This document shows positions 11,845 through 23,468 of a stretch of 64,000 nt of DNA, piece after piece. Position 1 is the first letter of the stretch. Every line of letters starts with the position of its first letter. The DNA lies in assembly GCA_019454045.1 (NCBI GenBank), contig SKCR01033467.1, forward strand, positions 186,001 through 250,000, given 5' to 3'. The DNA is from Zanthoxylum bungeanum (Eukaryota; Streptophyta; Magnoliopsida; Sapindales; Rutaceae). Made by a program: the position numbers and the translations under genes. The notes below the pieces were generated by a model. That model saw only the letters and a list, made by a program, of their open reading frames with translations. It did not search any database and was not told the origin of the DNA.

Positions 11845-13248
11845 TAATTTCTTGCTACTTGTTACAAGAGAATCAAGGTTATTTTTAGCAACTATAAATG
11901 GGCTAATAACCATGATTAGTTTATTTATACTTCAATCTTTAATTTTATCAATTAAATATCTAAGTTTGGTGATAAACATCAAGACACATGAACATGTGCA
12001 TTGCCTGCCTTTTCTTTTCTTTTCTTTTTTTTTTTTTGGATAAATATGGGAGTTACGATAATCAAATAAGAGCTCAAGATTTTACATAATTTGAGGAAAG
12101 CTTCAATTCATCCCTTGAGAAGAAGAAGTCGTCATGATTGAGAGAGATTTATTTGGAGATGGGGTAAAGTATTTTCCGGCAAATATGAGATAAACCTCAT
12201 GAGCAATTCTTAAAAATATGATAATTCCTTTCAATTCAAATGAACCAAGAGATATATAATCATAAAGAGAGCATCCAAAAAATTAGATAACTTTTTATCA
12301 TTGTATAAAAATTCCCAAAAATGAATGAAATCGGCTAGAATTTTAGGAATAGGCCACACAATGCCCCGCCAATTTTTTTAATAAATTAACATTCCAAGCA
12401 AATGGACATGATATTAGAAGATGATTAATAATCTCCACACACTCATTAGATTATGGTGTGTTTAGGTAATGAGAATGGAGGAATGTGAGTCATTTCCAAT
12501 AAAGTTGTTCACTTCCTAAAAATGAATAAAAATGGGAATGTGAATGGGGTGGGGCCCACAAATTTGGGAATGAGATTCTCATTCCCATTATTGATGGGAA
12601 ATTACAATATTATCTCTAAAATAATTAATTAATATTAATTTATAAATAATAAATAAAATATATTAATAATTAATCAATCATTAATAAAAAATAATATTTA
12701 CAATTTTAATAAAATAATTTAATAAAAGAATATATTAATATTTAGAAATTTAATACATTAATAAAGTAATACTTAATTAATAATTAATTTATAATGATTA
12801 ATAATAATTAAGAATAAATAATATTTAATATTTTAATAAAATAATAATTTAATATTTAGTAATTTAATACATTAATAATTAATTACTAAAGTAATAATTA
12901 ATTAATACTTAAATAATAAATAATAATTATTAATCAATAATTAATAATAAAATAATATTTAATATTTTAATAAAAGAATAATTTAACATTGAGTAATTTA
13001 ATTCATCAAAAATTAATAATAATTAACAAATAATAAATTAATATATAATTATAACTAAGGGTATTTTTGTAACCTTTTAACAATTCATTCTGATTACTGA
13101 ACAAAGTAAACACATCAATAGTAATATCGCTTCATTCCGATTATGATTCCTACAATTAAGTAAACAATTTATTCTGATTCTGATTTACCATTCTCATTCC
13201 AGCTCATTCTGATTCCATTTCATTCTGATTCCATCTCATTCCGACTAC

Positions 13249-15107
13249 TGACCGGTGCGTAATCACACGCGTATAACGCAAGCGCACGTATCGTTCAAGT
13301 AGTATAAAAAGTATCGATCCCACGAGAACTTAATACCTAATCTATTAATTTTATGAGGTCAAATGATTACTAGTATCTAACAGGTTGATTAATTGATTTG
13401 AAATGGTGATGATTTTGAATTTAAAAATAAGTAAATAAAATTACCCGAAAGTAGGTTTAAGAAAATTCAATATTAAGAAACTATCTAGGATTGTGAATCT
13501 TTATAATATATTTTAAAAGATGAAGTGGTTATTTCATGTTTGTGTAATAAATTGGTTTACTAACCTCGAACACGAAATTATGCGAAAGCCTCTGTCGATG
13601 ATCAGACGCAAATACTCAGTTTAACCTAATAGAACCATATGTCTATGTCAACCAAATTACCTGGATTCATTAAGTTTAAGTTCCAATTATGGTTACCCCC
13701 GCCCGACAGGTATATGTCTATCTTGTAAGGAAATTTATTAAAGGGTTATCTATCCTCAAGGAAGATCGTGGGCTATTAAGTCTAAGGCTGAAACCTAAAA
13801 TTCATTTGTCAAGTTTATTTTAGATTTACCGGATCAATCTTATTAGTGGTCAATTAACAAGACGCATTAAGCTTAAGAATTAATAAGTAAACCTTTAAAT
13901 TACTCAAACTATAAAATAACCTCTTATAAACCGGTGATATTAGAATTCATCACAACCCTAGATAACCAACTTAGTTACGACACATAACTAGGACTAGTAA
14001 AAACTTAAAAGTAAAAGACATAAAATAAAATGCTGAAAAGTAAATAAAGAAAATCACAATTAAAGAAAATGATAGGGCTGGAGGATATACTTTTATCACT
14101 ACTATTTTACATATCTCTCTTAATATAATATATTAACTTGTGTGATATTACCAACCAGTCATATAGGCAGTAACCTGATTAAGTCAAATTAAGTCCATAA
14201 ACCAGCCATATAGGCGGAATTACCAACCGACCAACCAGGTGGTATCCATGCTTAGTCAAATTAAAACCAATTTAATAATTGATTACCAACCGACCAATAT
14301 AGCGGTATCTTTGTTAAGTCAAATTTTAAGTAGTGAATATATTATAATTAAGGAAGATTAATCTAAATAAAAGTAATAAAAGTTTTACCTTTCACCCTAG
14401 CAGTGAAAAGTTACTTCCTCATGTTGAATAGTCTAAAATGAAAAAGTAAAAAAAATAAATTATTATTACAGAACGTAATTAAAATTAATTACAAAACTGA
14501 AATTAAAAGAAACTAGATATAAAACTTCATATTTACATCAGAGAATTCAGAGAGGAAGGTACATCTGAAACTGAAACCTCGAGCTAAATTTATAGGCATC
14601 AGTAAGGTGTGCGCGTCGCGACGCGCCACGTGTCGCGCTCTGGTTGGCTGCTTCAGATTCTTATCCGATGACGTGGCAATGTAGATAATTGACTCAATAA
14701 TTGTGCTGATGTGTCGATGATGTGGCGATGACGTGGCAACATGTGGCGAAAGTGATTGTCGGCACCGTAGGATTGTGACACGTGGCAAGCTGTGATTGGC
14801 TGATGTTGACATGTGGCAGGCGCACATTAGCAAGTCAAACTTTTCAAATTCTGACACGTGTCCTCTGGCGCACGTTAGCAGCTCATAGGCCATAGCGCAT
14901 GTTAGGCGTCGCGACGCGCAAAATTACCAAATTGCCATTTTGTCAGTTTTTCACTGTTTTGGCCCCAAATCACCTCCAGAGAGTCCTGAAACTTTATTTA
15001 TCTACAAAATAACACAAAACACATCAAAATATTCACAAAACTCAAGAAATTATACAAAATATTAAGTTAAATGAGTGGAAAAATAGTGATATAATTACCA
15101 CTCATCA
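13249..15107 (-). repeat. Solo LTR of a Tat/Ogre-like Ty3 retrotransposon
   Basis: On the minus strand it starts TGATGAGTGGTAATTATAT and ends ...CCGGTCA, giving TG...CA termini. Flanks are ACTAC (13244-13248) and ATTAC (15108-15112), a 5-bp TSD with one change. It contains 'cgtgggatcgat' sequence near the end, typical of Tat/Athila-type LTRs. There is no internal coding region on either side. It cuts the surrounding TIR element, so it is the younger insertion. Several ACGTG cores lie at 14620-14860. Confidence 0.65.
14611..14862. promoter_or_regulatory. Cluster of ABRE/G-box-like ACGTG motifs in the LTR
   Basis: Motifs include CCACGTGTC near 14626, GACGTGGC near 14669, GACGTGGC near 14729, ACACGTGGC near 14778 and ACACGTGTC near 14854. 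A 14-bp perfect palindrome CGCGTCGCGACGCG begins at about 14613, and a related one lies at about 14907. ACGTG cores bind bZIP factors in plants. A role in driving this LTR is inference only. Confidence 0.4.
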
Positions 15108-16038
15108 ATTACGAGTACGTAAACACACCATAAACACAATTTAAAGAATTGAAATCCAAAATTAATCTTAATGAAGAGACTTGAGGAAACCAATCAATAG
15201 ATCTATCACCGTAATTATGGCAAATAATACTCTTCCAAAGAGAATTTTCTTCAGATGCAAACTTCCATCTCAAGTGAAAAATAATTTTAGGGTTCAAATA
15301 TATACTAGTTTATTTAAATCACTCACTTAAATTATAGAATCAAATCAATGGATAAAAAGTTGTACATGAAAATTGCAAAGAGTATATACTATATTATCCC
15401 TAGAGTTAATTAGATACTAATTGGGTAATTACTTTATTTGATAAACATAAGCAACTAGAAATGGAATTGATCCATATGCAAACTAAACCAAAGTGTTTGT
15501 TATTTGCCCATTACCAACCAAGTTACAAATAACAAAAACAAATCATATATATAAGTTTGATAGTCAATGACAATGAAGTTAACCAAAAGTTGTTTTATTT
15601 TTTAATTCTTGTTGCTATTATTATTATTTTGATTCATATCACTTATCTTACATGCAGAGAATAAATTCTAGATTGCAACAGTGATATTATGTCACATGCA
15701 TAACAACTCAATAATATATTTTCACTCGATAGATGTATTAAAATATTAAAATATTATTAAATAAATGATAGTTATATTTAATATAATTACGTGCATATAA
15801 GTTTTGCTATCTTTTTTATAAGAAACATGTTTTTAGGTCAAGTTGGACAAATTAATATTGTGGGCATCAAGCTGCCTTTAAAATTTAACATAATCTGTTT
15901 ATTAGAGGTCAAAGTATATATATGTTAGTATCAAATTAAAAGGCATCTTAATCAATTAGGTGGTCATTCCATTTTAAACCAATCACTGTGTTGGGTGAAA
16001 AGAAAAGCTCTCTCATCATTAATTTTAGGGTTTGCCTA

Positions 16039-16041
<3 letters not shown>

Positions 16042-16109
<68 letters not shown>
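16042..16109. repeat. (ATT)n microsatellite
   Basis: About 22 uninterrupted ATT units, roughly 250 bp upstream of the MIF start. Likely length-polymorphic. Confidence 0.95.
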
Positions 16110-16112
<3 letters not shown>

Positions 16113-16257
16113 ATAAGGTTTGTTAAAGCAGTTGGACTATCAATTCATAATAGCAATTCTAGGGTTTACTAGTTAAAAAGGCAATTATCAAAATAATAAA
16201 CAAAACAGAATATGATTAATGTTGCTAATAAAGATCAACTCTATAAACAAGCACATG

Positions 16258-16266
16258 CTATAAATA
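16258..16266 (+). promoter_or_regulatory. Candidate TATA box of the MIF gene
   Basis: CTATAAATA lies about 95 bp before the first in-frame ATG (16353). A transcript starting about 30 bp downstream would carry a 12-codon upstream ORF at 16293-16328 (ATG...TAA). Inferred from motif and spacing. Confidence 0.4.
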
Positions 16267-16352
16267 TGCAGCCTAGGGTTAGGGCTTGAAATATGGTAAG
16301 CACTTTCCCCCTCAAGCTCTCTCTCTAATTAATTTCCTTTTCTCAATATCTA

Positions 16353-16751
16353 ATGCCAGTTTCTTATTATGGTTCTGGGAACCAATTTCAAAATTCTAGA
16401 GAAATTTTCAAAGGGTTTGAAGAAGAAGAAGAAGAGAGAAGAAAAATGAGGAAGAGTCAAGAGGTGGCGATGAGAAGAGAGGAGCCATCAAGGGACTCAA
16501 CAGCTTCATCTATTACAGTGAGAAGTGTGACTGTGAGATATGCAGAGTGTCAGAAGAATCATGCGGCGGGTGTCGGTGGCTACGCTGTTGATGGCTGCAG
16601 AGAATTCATGGCCAGTGGAGAAGAAGGCACGGATTCTGCACTCACTTGTGCTGCTTGTGGCTGCCACAGAAGCTTTCACAGAAGGGAAGTTGACACTGAG
16701 ACCGTTGTCTCTGAGTGCTCTTCGCCGCCTTCGACAGAGATACCTAATTAG
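16353..16751 (+). CDS. Mini zinc finger protein (MIF), ZF-HD dimerisation domain only
   Basis: Single exon, 132 aa from the first ATG. From about residue 61 it carries the ZF-HD zinc-finger dimerisation domain: [30 protein letters not shown], then [20 protein letters not shown]. There is no homeodomain. This is the MIF family, small plant proteins that pair with ZHD factors and stop them binding DNA or entering the nucleus, and that affect hormone responses and meristem termination. MIFs are normally 80-105 aa and begin like MRK(R/S)Q. That start is the in-frame ATG at 16446, giving 101 aa, and may be the true start. The 31-aa extension ahead of it contains an acidic EEEEEE run. It is probably the MIF2 counterpart, given the MYB30-type gene upstream and the ZHD downstream. 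Confidence 0.9.
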   Translation: MPVSYYGSGNQFQNSREIFKGFEEEEEERRKMRKSQEVAMRREEPSRDSTASSITVRSVTVRYAECQKNHAAGVGGYAVDGCREFMASGEEGTDSALTCAACGCHRSFHRREVDTETVVSECSSPPSTEIPN

Positions 16752-18542
16752 AGTCTAATTTATGTCATGTATTGATCATCACTTTGTTAATTTGTTTCTC
16801 TATTTGGGGTTGAGTGTTAATTTGGTCTAGTTCTAGTTTTTTTTTTTTTTTTTTTTTTGGTTTTGTTTCTATTTTCTGGTTTTGAAATTGTTCTTTGTTG
16901 ATTCTTGATGATTTTGAGTGTTGATTCATTGACATGAGTAGCTAAAATCTCCTTAATTTGTGATCATATTTATGTACAAAAGAGAGAAGATGTGTGTTTT
17001 GAGTTCTTGTGATGAATGAATGATTCTCCTTTTTTCTTTTTTTCTTTTTAAGTTTCATAATTGCTTTGGTACTATAAGTGAACTAATAAGTGCAATAATA
17101 AATCTCAAATTCATTATATATGTTTATTTATTTATTTTTTTTGAAATCAAGACGCTATGAATCTCATCAATATTGGATTGAATTTTCTTCAAGATTTCAC
17201 TTGTTTGAAGCATAGAGTGGCTACAGCTAAGAATAGGCAAACAATTCAAGAATAATATTACATATAGCTTAAAAAACGGTAAGAATGGAGATATGGTATC
17301 ATCGACTAATAAACATATTATATGTATACAAAATCTCTATAATGTTTGGCGAAATTAAACGAAACCCCCCATAAAAGGGTTTTGCTATAAAAATTTTTAT
17401 TCTTATTGTAAAACATGAGAAGGTTTCACTCAATTTTAAAACATCAAGGCGATTTAGCTTAATTTCCAAAGGAGTTTAGCTTATTTTCCGTAAATATTAC
17501 TGCCATTTACTTGGTGGTTTTTAATATTAAGCACATAAGTGACGTGATACCATCATAAAATTCTTCCTAAAACAATTGGTCTATACCTAATAATAATCCA
17601 TATTATGCAATATTATCATAGTCGATATCAATTAATTGATCATTTAAGGAAAAAATCTTTAGGAATAATTATTCCCCAATGCAGTAGTCTAATCTGTATG
17701 ATCACTTTGTATTTGGAGTTACAGGCCCACACATTATAATCATGTTGGTTGTTATAATGGAAAATTTTATTAGTGATAGCACTTAAAAGTTGATTAAAGC
17801 TTAAATTGTAATCTCATCACTTTCATTATTTGGTCAATAAAACTCATTAATTAACTCAAATCCTAAGAGAGCTAGTAAGATAGTAAAATCAAGTCCAAAG
17901 TTCAACAATGCTAAGTTTTATGCACAATAATACTACAATCACCCAAAAAAATATATTATTTTATTCATATCAACGATAATTTTATACGAGAATGACAGAT
18001 CACATCATGATGATGTTTTATCGAATGAGAGAACTATCTAATAAACCTACGGAATTGGTATGTGTATTGCACCGATAATTTTTCGCCATATATAATTCGA
18101 TATTTTGAGTTTATATAAGAAAATTATATGTGATATTGACGAATCACAGTTTAACTAAAAAGTGAAAACTACTTAAATGTAGAAACCGATACGTCCATCT
18201 TACTAATATTTTTTCGGTTTCAAAATTTATAGAACAATTGATTGATTTATTTTTCATTCTTATATATCCTCAGAAAACTAATGAATTTGATCATCAAACA
18301 GCTGCATTTTATCCAATTTTCATTGAGGTGTGTTAAGTTTTTTATATTATATCAAGCGTGCATGAATATAATGAACGAGTTAATTATTTACAAATTCATA
18401 TTCAATAGCCAATAATAATAATTCATAAAAAATTCAGCACAAACTTCAAGTAATTACTGAATCCAAATCCAACTTTAACAATGTGATGAGTTAAATCATA
18501 CGAAAAGACTCAAACTCTCAAGTTCGATAATATCTAAATTAG
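16752..18542. other. MIF 3' flank and AT-rich spacer, no gene seen
   Basis: Begins with the MIF 3' UTR, including a T-run at 16838-16858. The rest is low-complexity A/T-rich sequence with no domain-bearing ORF. Confidence 0.6.
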
Positions 18543-18656
18543 TTACTGCTTTGTTAACCTCAACGGCTAGCGTAGTTGGTCCTAGGACGAGCCTCCAAGT
18601 CGCAGACGAATCGTATATGAAGTTTGAATGTGCGTTCGAATTCTAACAGTTGCGTC

Positions 18657-18883
18657 TGTGAGAAACTGAGAAACCGAGAGAGAGTTTGAAAAAAATATTG
18701 TTTTCTTATTATTCGATGAGAACATATGTTGCCTTTATATAGGCTTACAAGCTCGGATATTTCGGGAAGGTATCCGTTACAATATTATGGTAATAATGTA
18801 CAATTAATTACAAAATCAATTATAATCAATTGACTTAAATACAATTGATTATAATTGGCAATATATCATGCCATATCTTAATA
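18657..18883 (-). repeat. 3' LTR of the copia element (227 bp)
   Basis: Matches 23110-23336 along its length. It reads GAAAAAAATATTG where the other LTR has GAAGAAAATATTG. A TATA-like 'tttatatagg' is present. Confidence 0.92.
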
Positions 18884-18896
18884 TCCCCCCTCAAAC

Positions 18897-21800
18897 TCAA
18901 GGTGGTAGTAGAGGAACCAGCTTGAGTTTGGAAACAAGAGTGAGAAAGCGGCTGGGAAGAAATGACTTAGTGAAAATATCCGCCAGTTGGTCAGCGGATC
19001 GGAGATAAATCAACTGAATAGTGCCCTGAATAATATGTTGACGTATGAAGTGACAATCAATCTCGATATGTTTGGTTCTCTCATGAAAGACATCATTATG
19101 AGCGATTTGAATAGCACTCTGGTTGTCACAGTAAAGTCTGATAGAAGGTGGTTGAGGGACACCAATATCCTCCAACAGCCATCGTAACCATAATAGCTCG
19201 GCTGTAGTATCAGCAAGAGCCCTATACTCAGCCTCAGTACTAGAACGAGCAACAAGAGTTTGTTTCTTGCTACGCCAAGATATAAGAGAGTCACCGAGAA
19301 ATAGGCAATAGCCAGTGGTGGATCGACGATCGGTAGGATCGCCCGCCCAATCTGAGTCTGAATAAGCACGAACCTCAAGGGAAGAATGAGAGGAGAAGTG
19401 AAGACCATAGAAGAAAGTGCCCTTAAGATAGCGAAGTATACGCAGCACAGCAGCATAATGTGTGGAACGAGGAGCAGCCATGAACTGACTAACAATGTGA
19501 ACAGCATAAGCAATATCCGGTCGAGTCACTGTAAGGTAAATGAGGCTACCAACTAATTGACGGTAGAGAGTAGGATCATCTAGAGAGGTTCCATCCATAG
19601 GGGTAAGCCGAACATTATACTCAATGGGGGTAGGAGCTGTCTTGCTGTCGGTCAGACCAGCTCGAGAAATGAGATCAGAGGCATATTTTGCCTGGGAAAG
19701 ATAATATCCATCATCAGAGGAGGTAACTTCAAGACCGAGAAAGTAGCTCAGAATACCGAGATCTTTCATCTCAAATTGGCTACTAAGAGACTGCTTGAGA
19801 TCAGTGATTCCAGAAGTATCATCACCAGTAATAACCATGTCATCAACATAAAGGAGTAACAAGACAATACCGTTATCAGATTTACGAATAACAAAGCCGA
19901 GTCATGTGGGCTGGAGGTGAACCCAAGTTGATGAATAACAGTACTAAATTTGTCAAACCATGCCCGAGGAGCTTGCTTCAGACCATAGAGAGCTCGTCGT
20001 AGGCGGCACACTTTGTTTGATGGATGAGAAAGACCAGGAGGTGGTTTCATATACACTTCTTCAGAAAGAACACCATTGAGAAACGCATTCTTGACATCCA
20101 TCTGAAACAAACTCCATTTCCGAACAGCAGCAATAGCAAGTAAGCTGCGGACTGATGTGAGACGAGCAACTGGAGCAAAAGTTTCCTCATAATCAACCCC
20201 ATATTCTTGTGTAAAGCCCTTGGAAACAAGACGTGCTTTATAGCGTTCAACAGAGCCATCTGAATGAGTTTTAATCTTATACACCCATTTACACCCCACA
20301 AGAGTTTTACCAGCAGGAAGGTCAACTAAGTCCCAAGTACCGGTCTTGTCCAACGCATGTAATTCTTCGTGCATAGCTTGCTGCCAATGAGGATCAGTGG
20401 ATGCTTCTTTATAGGACTGTGGTTCATGTAAGGAAACAATAGCAGAGAAACAATGATATCGGTTAAGATAAGGAGGAGGATGTCTTACTCGAGTAGGATA
20501 ACGAGAGGAGGATGCATCAAGGTTGTTTTCTATCTCAACAGGAGCAGTGGTAGGATCAGCAGACGAGGCGGCATCAGGAGCAGGCATAAGAGTAGATTGG
20601 TCATCGGTAGGCTCGTCCATATGTCCTGCATCATCAGTATTGGGAAACAACTCTATAGAGGGGTTAGTAAATAATGGAAGGTGGGAGGAGGAAGAGACTT
20701 TGAAGTCGGAAAGAGAGAAAACATTGTGTGTTCCCAGAAGACGACATGACGGGAGATTCGAAGTTTTTGTGACACAGGATCCCAACAACGATAGCCTTTG
20801 TGTACAATACCATAACCGAGAAAACAACATAATCGAGCACGAGGTTCTAACTTGTGATGTTCAGTTGGAGGGAGAAGGACAAAGCATGCACACCCAAAAA
20901 CCTTAAGAAGTTCATAGGAAGGTGAAATACCATGTAAGCTCTCATATGGAGACTGGTGGACTACAGCAGAGGGTATTCGATTGATAATATAAACAGCTGT
21001 GAGGGCGGCCTCACCCCAAAATTTCTCGGGGCAGGAGGAAGAAACAAGCATGGATCGGACTGTATCTAGAATATGGCGATGTTTACGTTCAGCTCGTCCA
21101 TTTTGTTGAGATGTATATGGACATGATCGTTGGACTAGTGTACCGTGATCGGTAAGGAATGATTGAAGCTTAGAGTCAAGATATTCCATAGCATTGTCGG
21201 TGCGTAGTATTTTGATGGTTTTGGAGAATTGAGTTTTGACCATTTTGGCAAAGTCAATGTAAAGCTGGGGAAGTTCGGACCGCTGTTTCATGAGAAATAT
21301 CCAGGTAAAACGCGAATAATCATCAATGAATATCACAAAATATCTTGATCCCCCCATAGTTGGTGTAGGTGAAGGACCCCATATATCAGAATGAATTAAA
21401 TCAAAAGGAGCAGTCGAAATAGACTGATTATTATTAAAAGACAAAGCTGGTTGTTTGCCAAGCTGACAAGAAACACAATGTAAATCTTTGACTGTAATAG
21501 AACCTAAAGACCCATTGGAAATCAAAGGACGAAGTTTACTTAAGGAAGCATGACCGAGACGCAGATGCCAGAGATGAAGAGGAGAAGAGCTAGTTGCAGC
21601 ACATAACTGGGAGATACGAGCGGAAGGAAGATGCAGGGAAGTGAGCTCAAACAGACGTCCAATTCTACGGCCTGTCCCAAGAATCTGTCCCGTCTGCGGA
21701 TCCTGTACACGACAACCATTGGAAGAAAAAATTAGTTCAAGGCCAAGTTCACACAATTGTCCAACAGAAATAAGATTAAATGTAAGTTTGGGAATTAAAA

Positions 21801-23015
21801 AAGTGTTGGGTAGTGTGAGTGTAGAGGTAGTAATTTGTCCGGTTTGACTGACATTCATCTGTGAGCCGTCGGCAGTATGTATCGGCGGTGCAGTAGTGTT
21901 TAGATCCAAAGTGGAGAAAAAGTGAGGTTGAGAAGTCATGTGATTACAACAACCAGAATCAAAAAACCAAGAGGAATTACCTGATGTAGTAGACAAGGCA
22001 GTGGAAGTACCAGAAGGAATGAAAAGTATTTGTCTAAGAAGGGATTCTAAGTTACCAGTAGGCATGTGAGAGGAAGAAGGGATACTGACGTCATTGGCGG
22101 CAGCAGCAGCTATCACAGGCCTCGGAGGTTGACCGGGTCGGGGAGGACGAGTGGGGCAATGTTCAATTGTGTGTCCAGACAGCTTGCAGTAGCGGCAATC
22201 TATCTTAGTAGGGCAATGGGATGCAACATGGCCTTTTTTCTTGCATTTGTGACATTCAGTAAGGCTGCATTCAGTTAAAGTATGGCCAGATTTATTGCAT
22301 GTACGACATATCTTGGGACCACCTCGGAAGGAGTATTTGTTGGCTACGGCAAGCACGGTATCATCTTGAGGAGGCTTAAGTAACCCTAATCTGGTTTCAT
22401 CAGATAATAAGCGAGAGACAGCAGCCTCCAATGTAGGCAGGGGAGTTTGATGTAATAAAGAAGCTCTGCAAGATTCAAAATCATCAGTAAGAGCCATAAG
22501 AAATTGAATTAACCTCATTCGCTCACGGTATGCAGTATATTTGGCCGCATCAACAGCACAATCCATCGGAGGTTCTGAAAGAGCAAGTTGATCCCAAACA
22601 GCCTCCATTTTAGCAAGAAAGCTGGTAATAGGCTGACCTCTATCCTGTTTTAAATTATGCAACTCCTCCCACAATTGGTACTGACTAGAGAGATCAGAGG
22701 TAGTGTATCGCATTTCAAGTAAATCCCAGACTTCTTTGGCAGTGTCATAGCGCCCAAATTGGTGGTGAATAGAGGGAGTAGAAGTATTTCGAAACCATGT
22801 CAGAATCTGATGATTCTTGCTATCCCAGTCTTCAAGACGATTGCAAACTTATCATCAGGCTCATCAACACTCTGTTTGGGGAGCTTGATATCCCCCGTGA
22901 CATAGCGCCATAACTTTCGGCCTTTGAGAAAACTGCGCATCCCCTGAACCCAGAGACGGTAGTTTGAACCTGTGAGAATGGTAGGAATGGGCTGCATAAC
23001 ATCAGATTTGTCCAT
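18897..23015 (-). pseudogene. Copia gag-pol polyprotein with three frameshifts
   Basis: Reads MDKSDVMQPIPTILTGSNYR at the gag start (23015). A UBN2-type gag and three zinc knuckles follow, including CRTCNKSGHTLTEC, CHKCKKKGHVASHC and CRYCKLSGHTIEHC. Then come a protease with WFFDSGCCNHMT, the integrase (HLRLGHASL, a DDE core with FIDDYSRFTW and RTDNAMEYLD), RT with YVDDMVITGDD, and RNase H with AYSDSDWAGDP, ending SKLKLVPLLPP at 18897. The reading frame breaks near 22845 (one A missing in an A-run), near 20725 (CT/T run) and near 19890 (one T missing). Otherwise the polyprotein is nearly free of stops. All breaks lie in short runs, so sequencing or assembly error is possible. Confidence 0.9.
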
Positions 23016-23109
23016 TTGGAAAAGTTCAGAGAGGTCCTGGAGTGGAACAACTTCACAAGGGACTGTTTGGAAACAGTAACTGGGGGAAGAACCTAGGCGT
23101 CTGATACCA

Positions 23110-23336
23110 TGTGAGAAACTGAGAAACCGAGAGAGAGTTTGAAGAAAATATTGTTTTCTTATTATTCGATGAGAACATATGTTGCCTTTATATAGGCTTA
23201 CAAGCTCGGATATTTCGGGAAGGTATCCGTTACAATATTATGGTAATAATGTACAATTAATTACAAAATCAATTATAATCAATTGACTTAAATACAATTG
23301 ATTATAATTGGCAATATATCATGCCATATCTTAATA
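23110..23336 (-). repeat. 5' LTR of the copia element (227 bp)
   Basis: Adjacent to the tRNA-Met primer-binding site at about 23096-23109. Same length as the left LTR. Confidence 0.92.
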
Positions 23337-23468
23337 GCGTCCTTGACTTAATCGTTATACACACTGTGGGTTTGAGGTGTATAATATTTATCCACTGGAT
23401 GGCCTTAGGACTCGGCCCTAGGATCATTCCAGAGTATTGGTTTTTTTTTTTTTAATTACCGCTTTGTT

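Larger units (their letters stand above)
8369..12454. other. Intergenic region: SINEs and a hAT-like element, no gene seen
   Basis: Begins with the mL41 3' UTR. Beyond about 8600 no frame stays open with a recognisable domain. It contains two adjacent SINE A copies (9135-9493), a GGAACCG-rich TIR-like element (10421-10810) and an Au-like SINE (11607-11844). The remainder is AT-rich with many poly-T runs. Confidence 0.6.
12455..15129. mobile_element. TIR DNA element (Harbinger-like MITE), split by a solo LTR
   Basis: The left end GGTGTGTTTAGGTAATGAG (12455) is mirrored at the right by TTACGTAAACACACC ending at 15129. The arms are made of 'gagaatgg / ccattctcatt / cattctgattcc' words, and the middle (12610-13070) is very A/T-rich. 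Sequence 13249-15107 is a later insertion; without it the element is about 0.8 kb. The TIR style resembles PIF/Harbinger MITEs, but a TSD could not be fixed. Confidence 0.6.
15130..16352. other. Region upstream of MIF, with an ATT microsatellite
   Basis: No ORF of note. Contains (ATT)n at 16042-16109 and a possible MIF core promoter at 16258-16266. Confidence 0.55.
18657..23336 (-). mobile_element. Ty1/copia retrotransposon, near-complete, 227-bp LTRs
   Basis: Minus-strand element of 4.68 kb. It is bounded by GCGTC TSDs at 18652-18656 and 23337-23341. Next to the right LTR, the minus strand reads TGGTATCAGACGCC, the initiator-Met tRNA primer-binding site. Next to the left LTR it has the polypurine tract TTGAGGGGGGA. 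Termini in element orientation are TA...CA. Gene order gag, protease, integrase, RT, RNase H is that of copia. The LTRs differ by at least one base, so insertion is recent. Confidence 0.92.
18556..23455 (+). mobile_element. SINE family D, interrupted by a copia element
   Basis: The two halves are 18556-18656 and 23342-23455. An A-box-like GGCTAGCGTAGTTGG lies at about 18569 and a B-box-like GTTCGAATTC at about 18634. The far half ends in a T-run at 23441-23453. The flanks carry TTACTGCTTTGTT (18543-18555) and TTACCGCTTTGTT (23456-23468), a 13-bp TSD with one mismatch that spans the whole copia insertion. No other copy of this family was noticed in the window. Confidence 0.7.

Noticed and set aside
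11590..11913. 107-aa minus-strand ORF and similar ORFs at 43669, 46320 and 61758
   Set aside because: They coincide with SINEs (A and B boxes, TSDs), which are non-coding.
14160..14330. Repeated 'accaaccgacca' words that looked like a CRISPR-like array
   Set aside because: Spacing and sequence are irregular, it lies within an LTR in a plant nuclear genome, and CRISPR is not expected.
18987..19187. Plus-strand ORFs across 18.9-22.3 kb
   Set aside because: They are antisense shadows of the minus-strand copia polyprotein, which has clear protease, integrase, RT and RNase H motifs.
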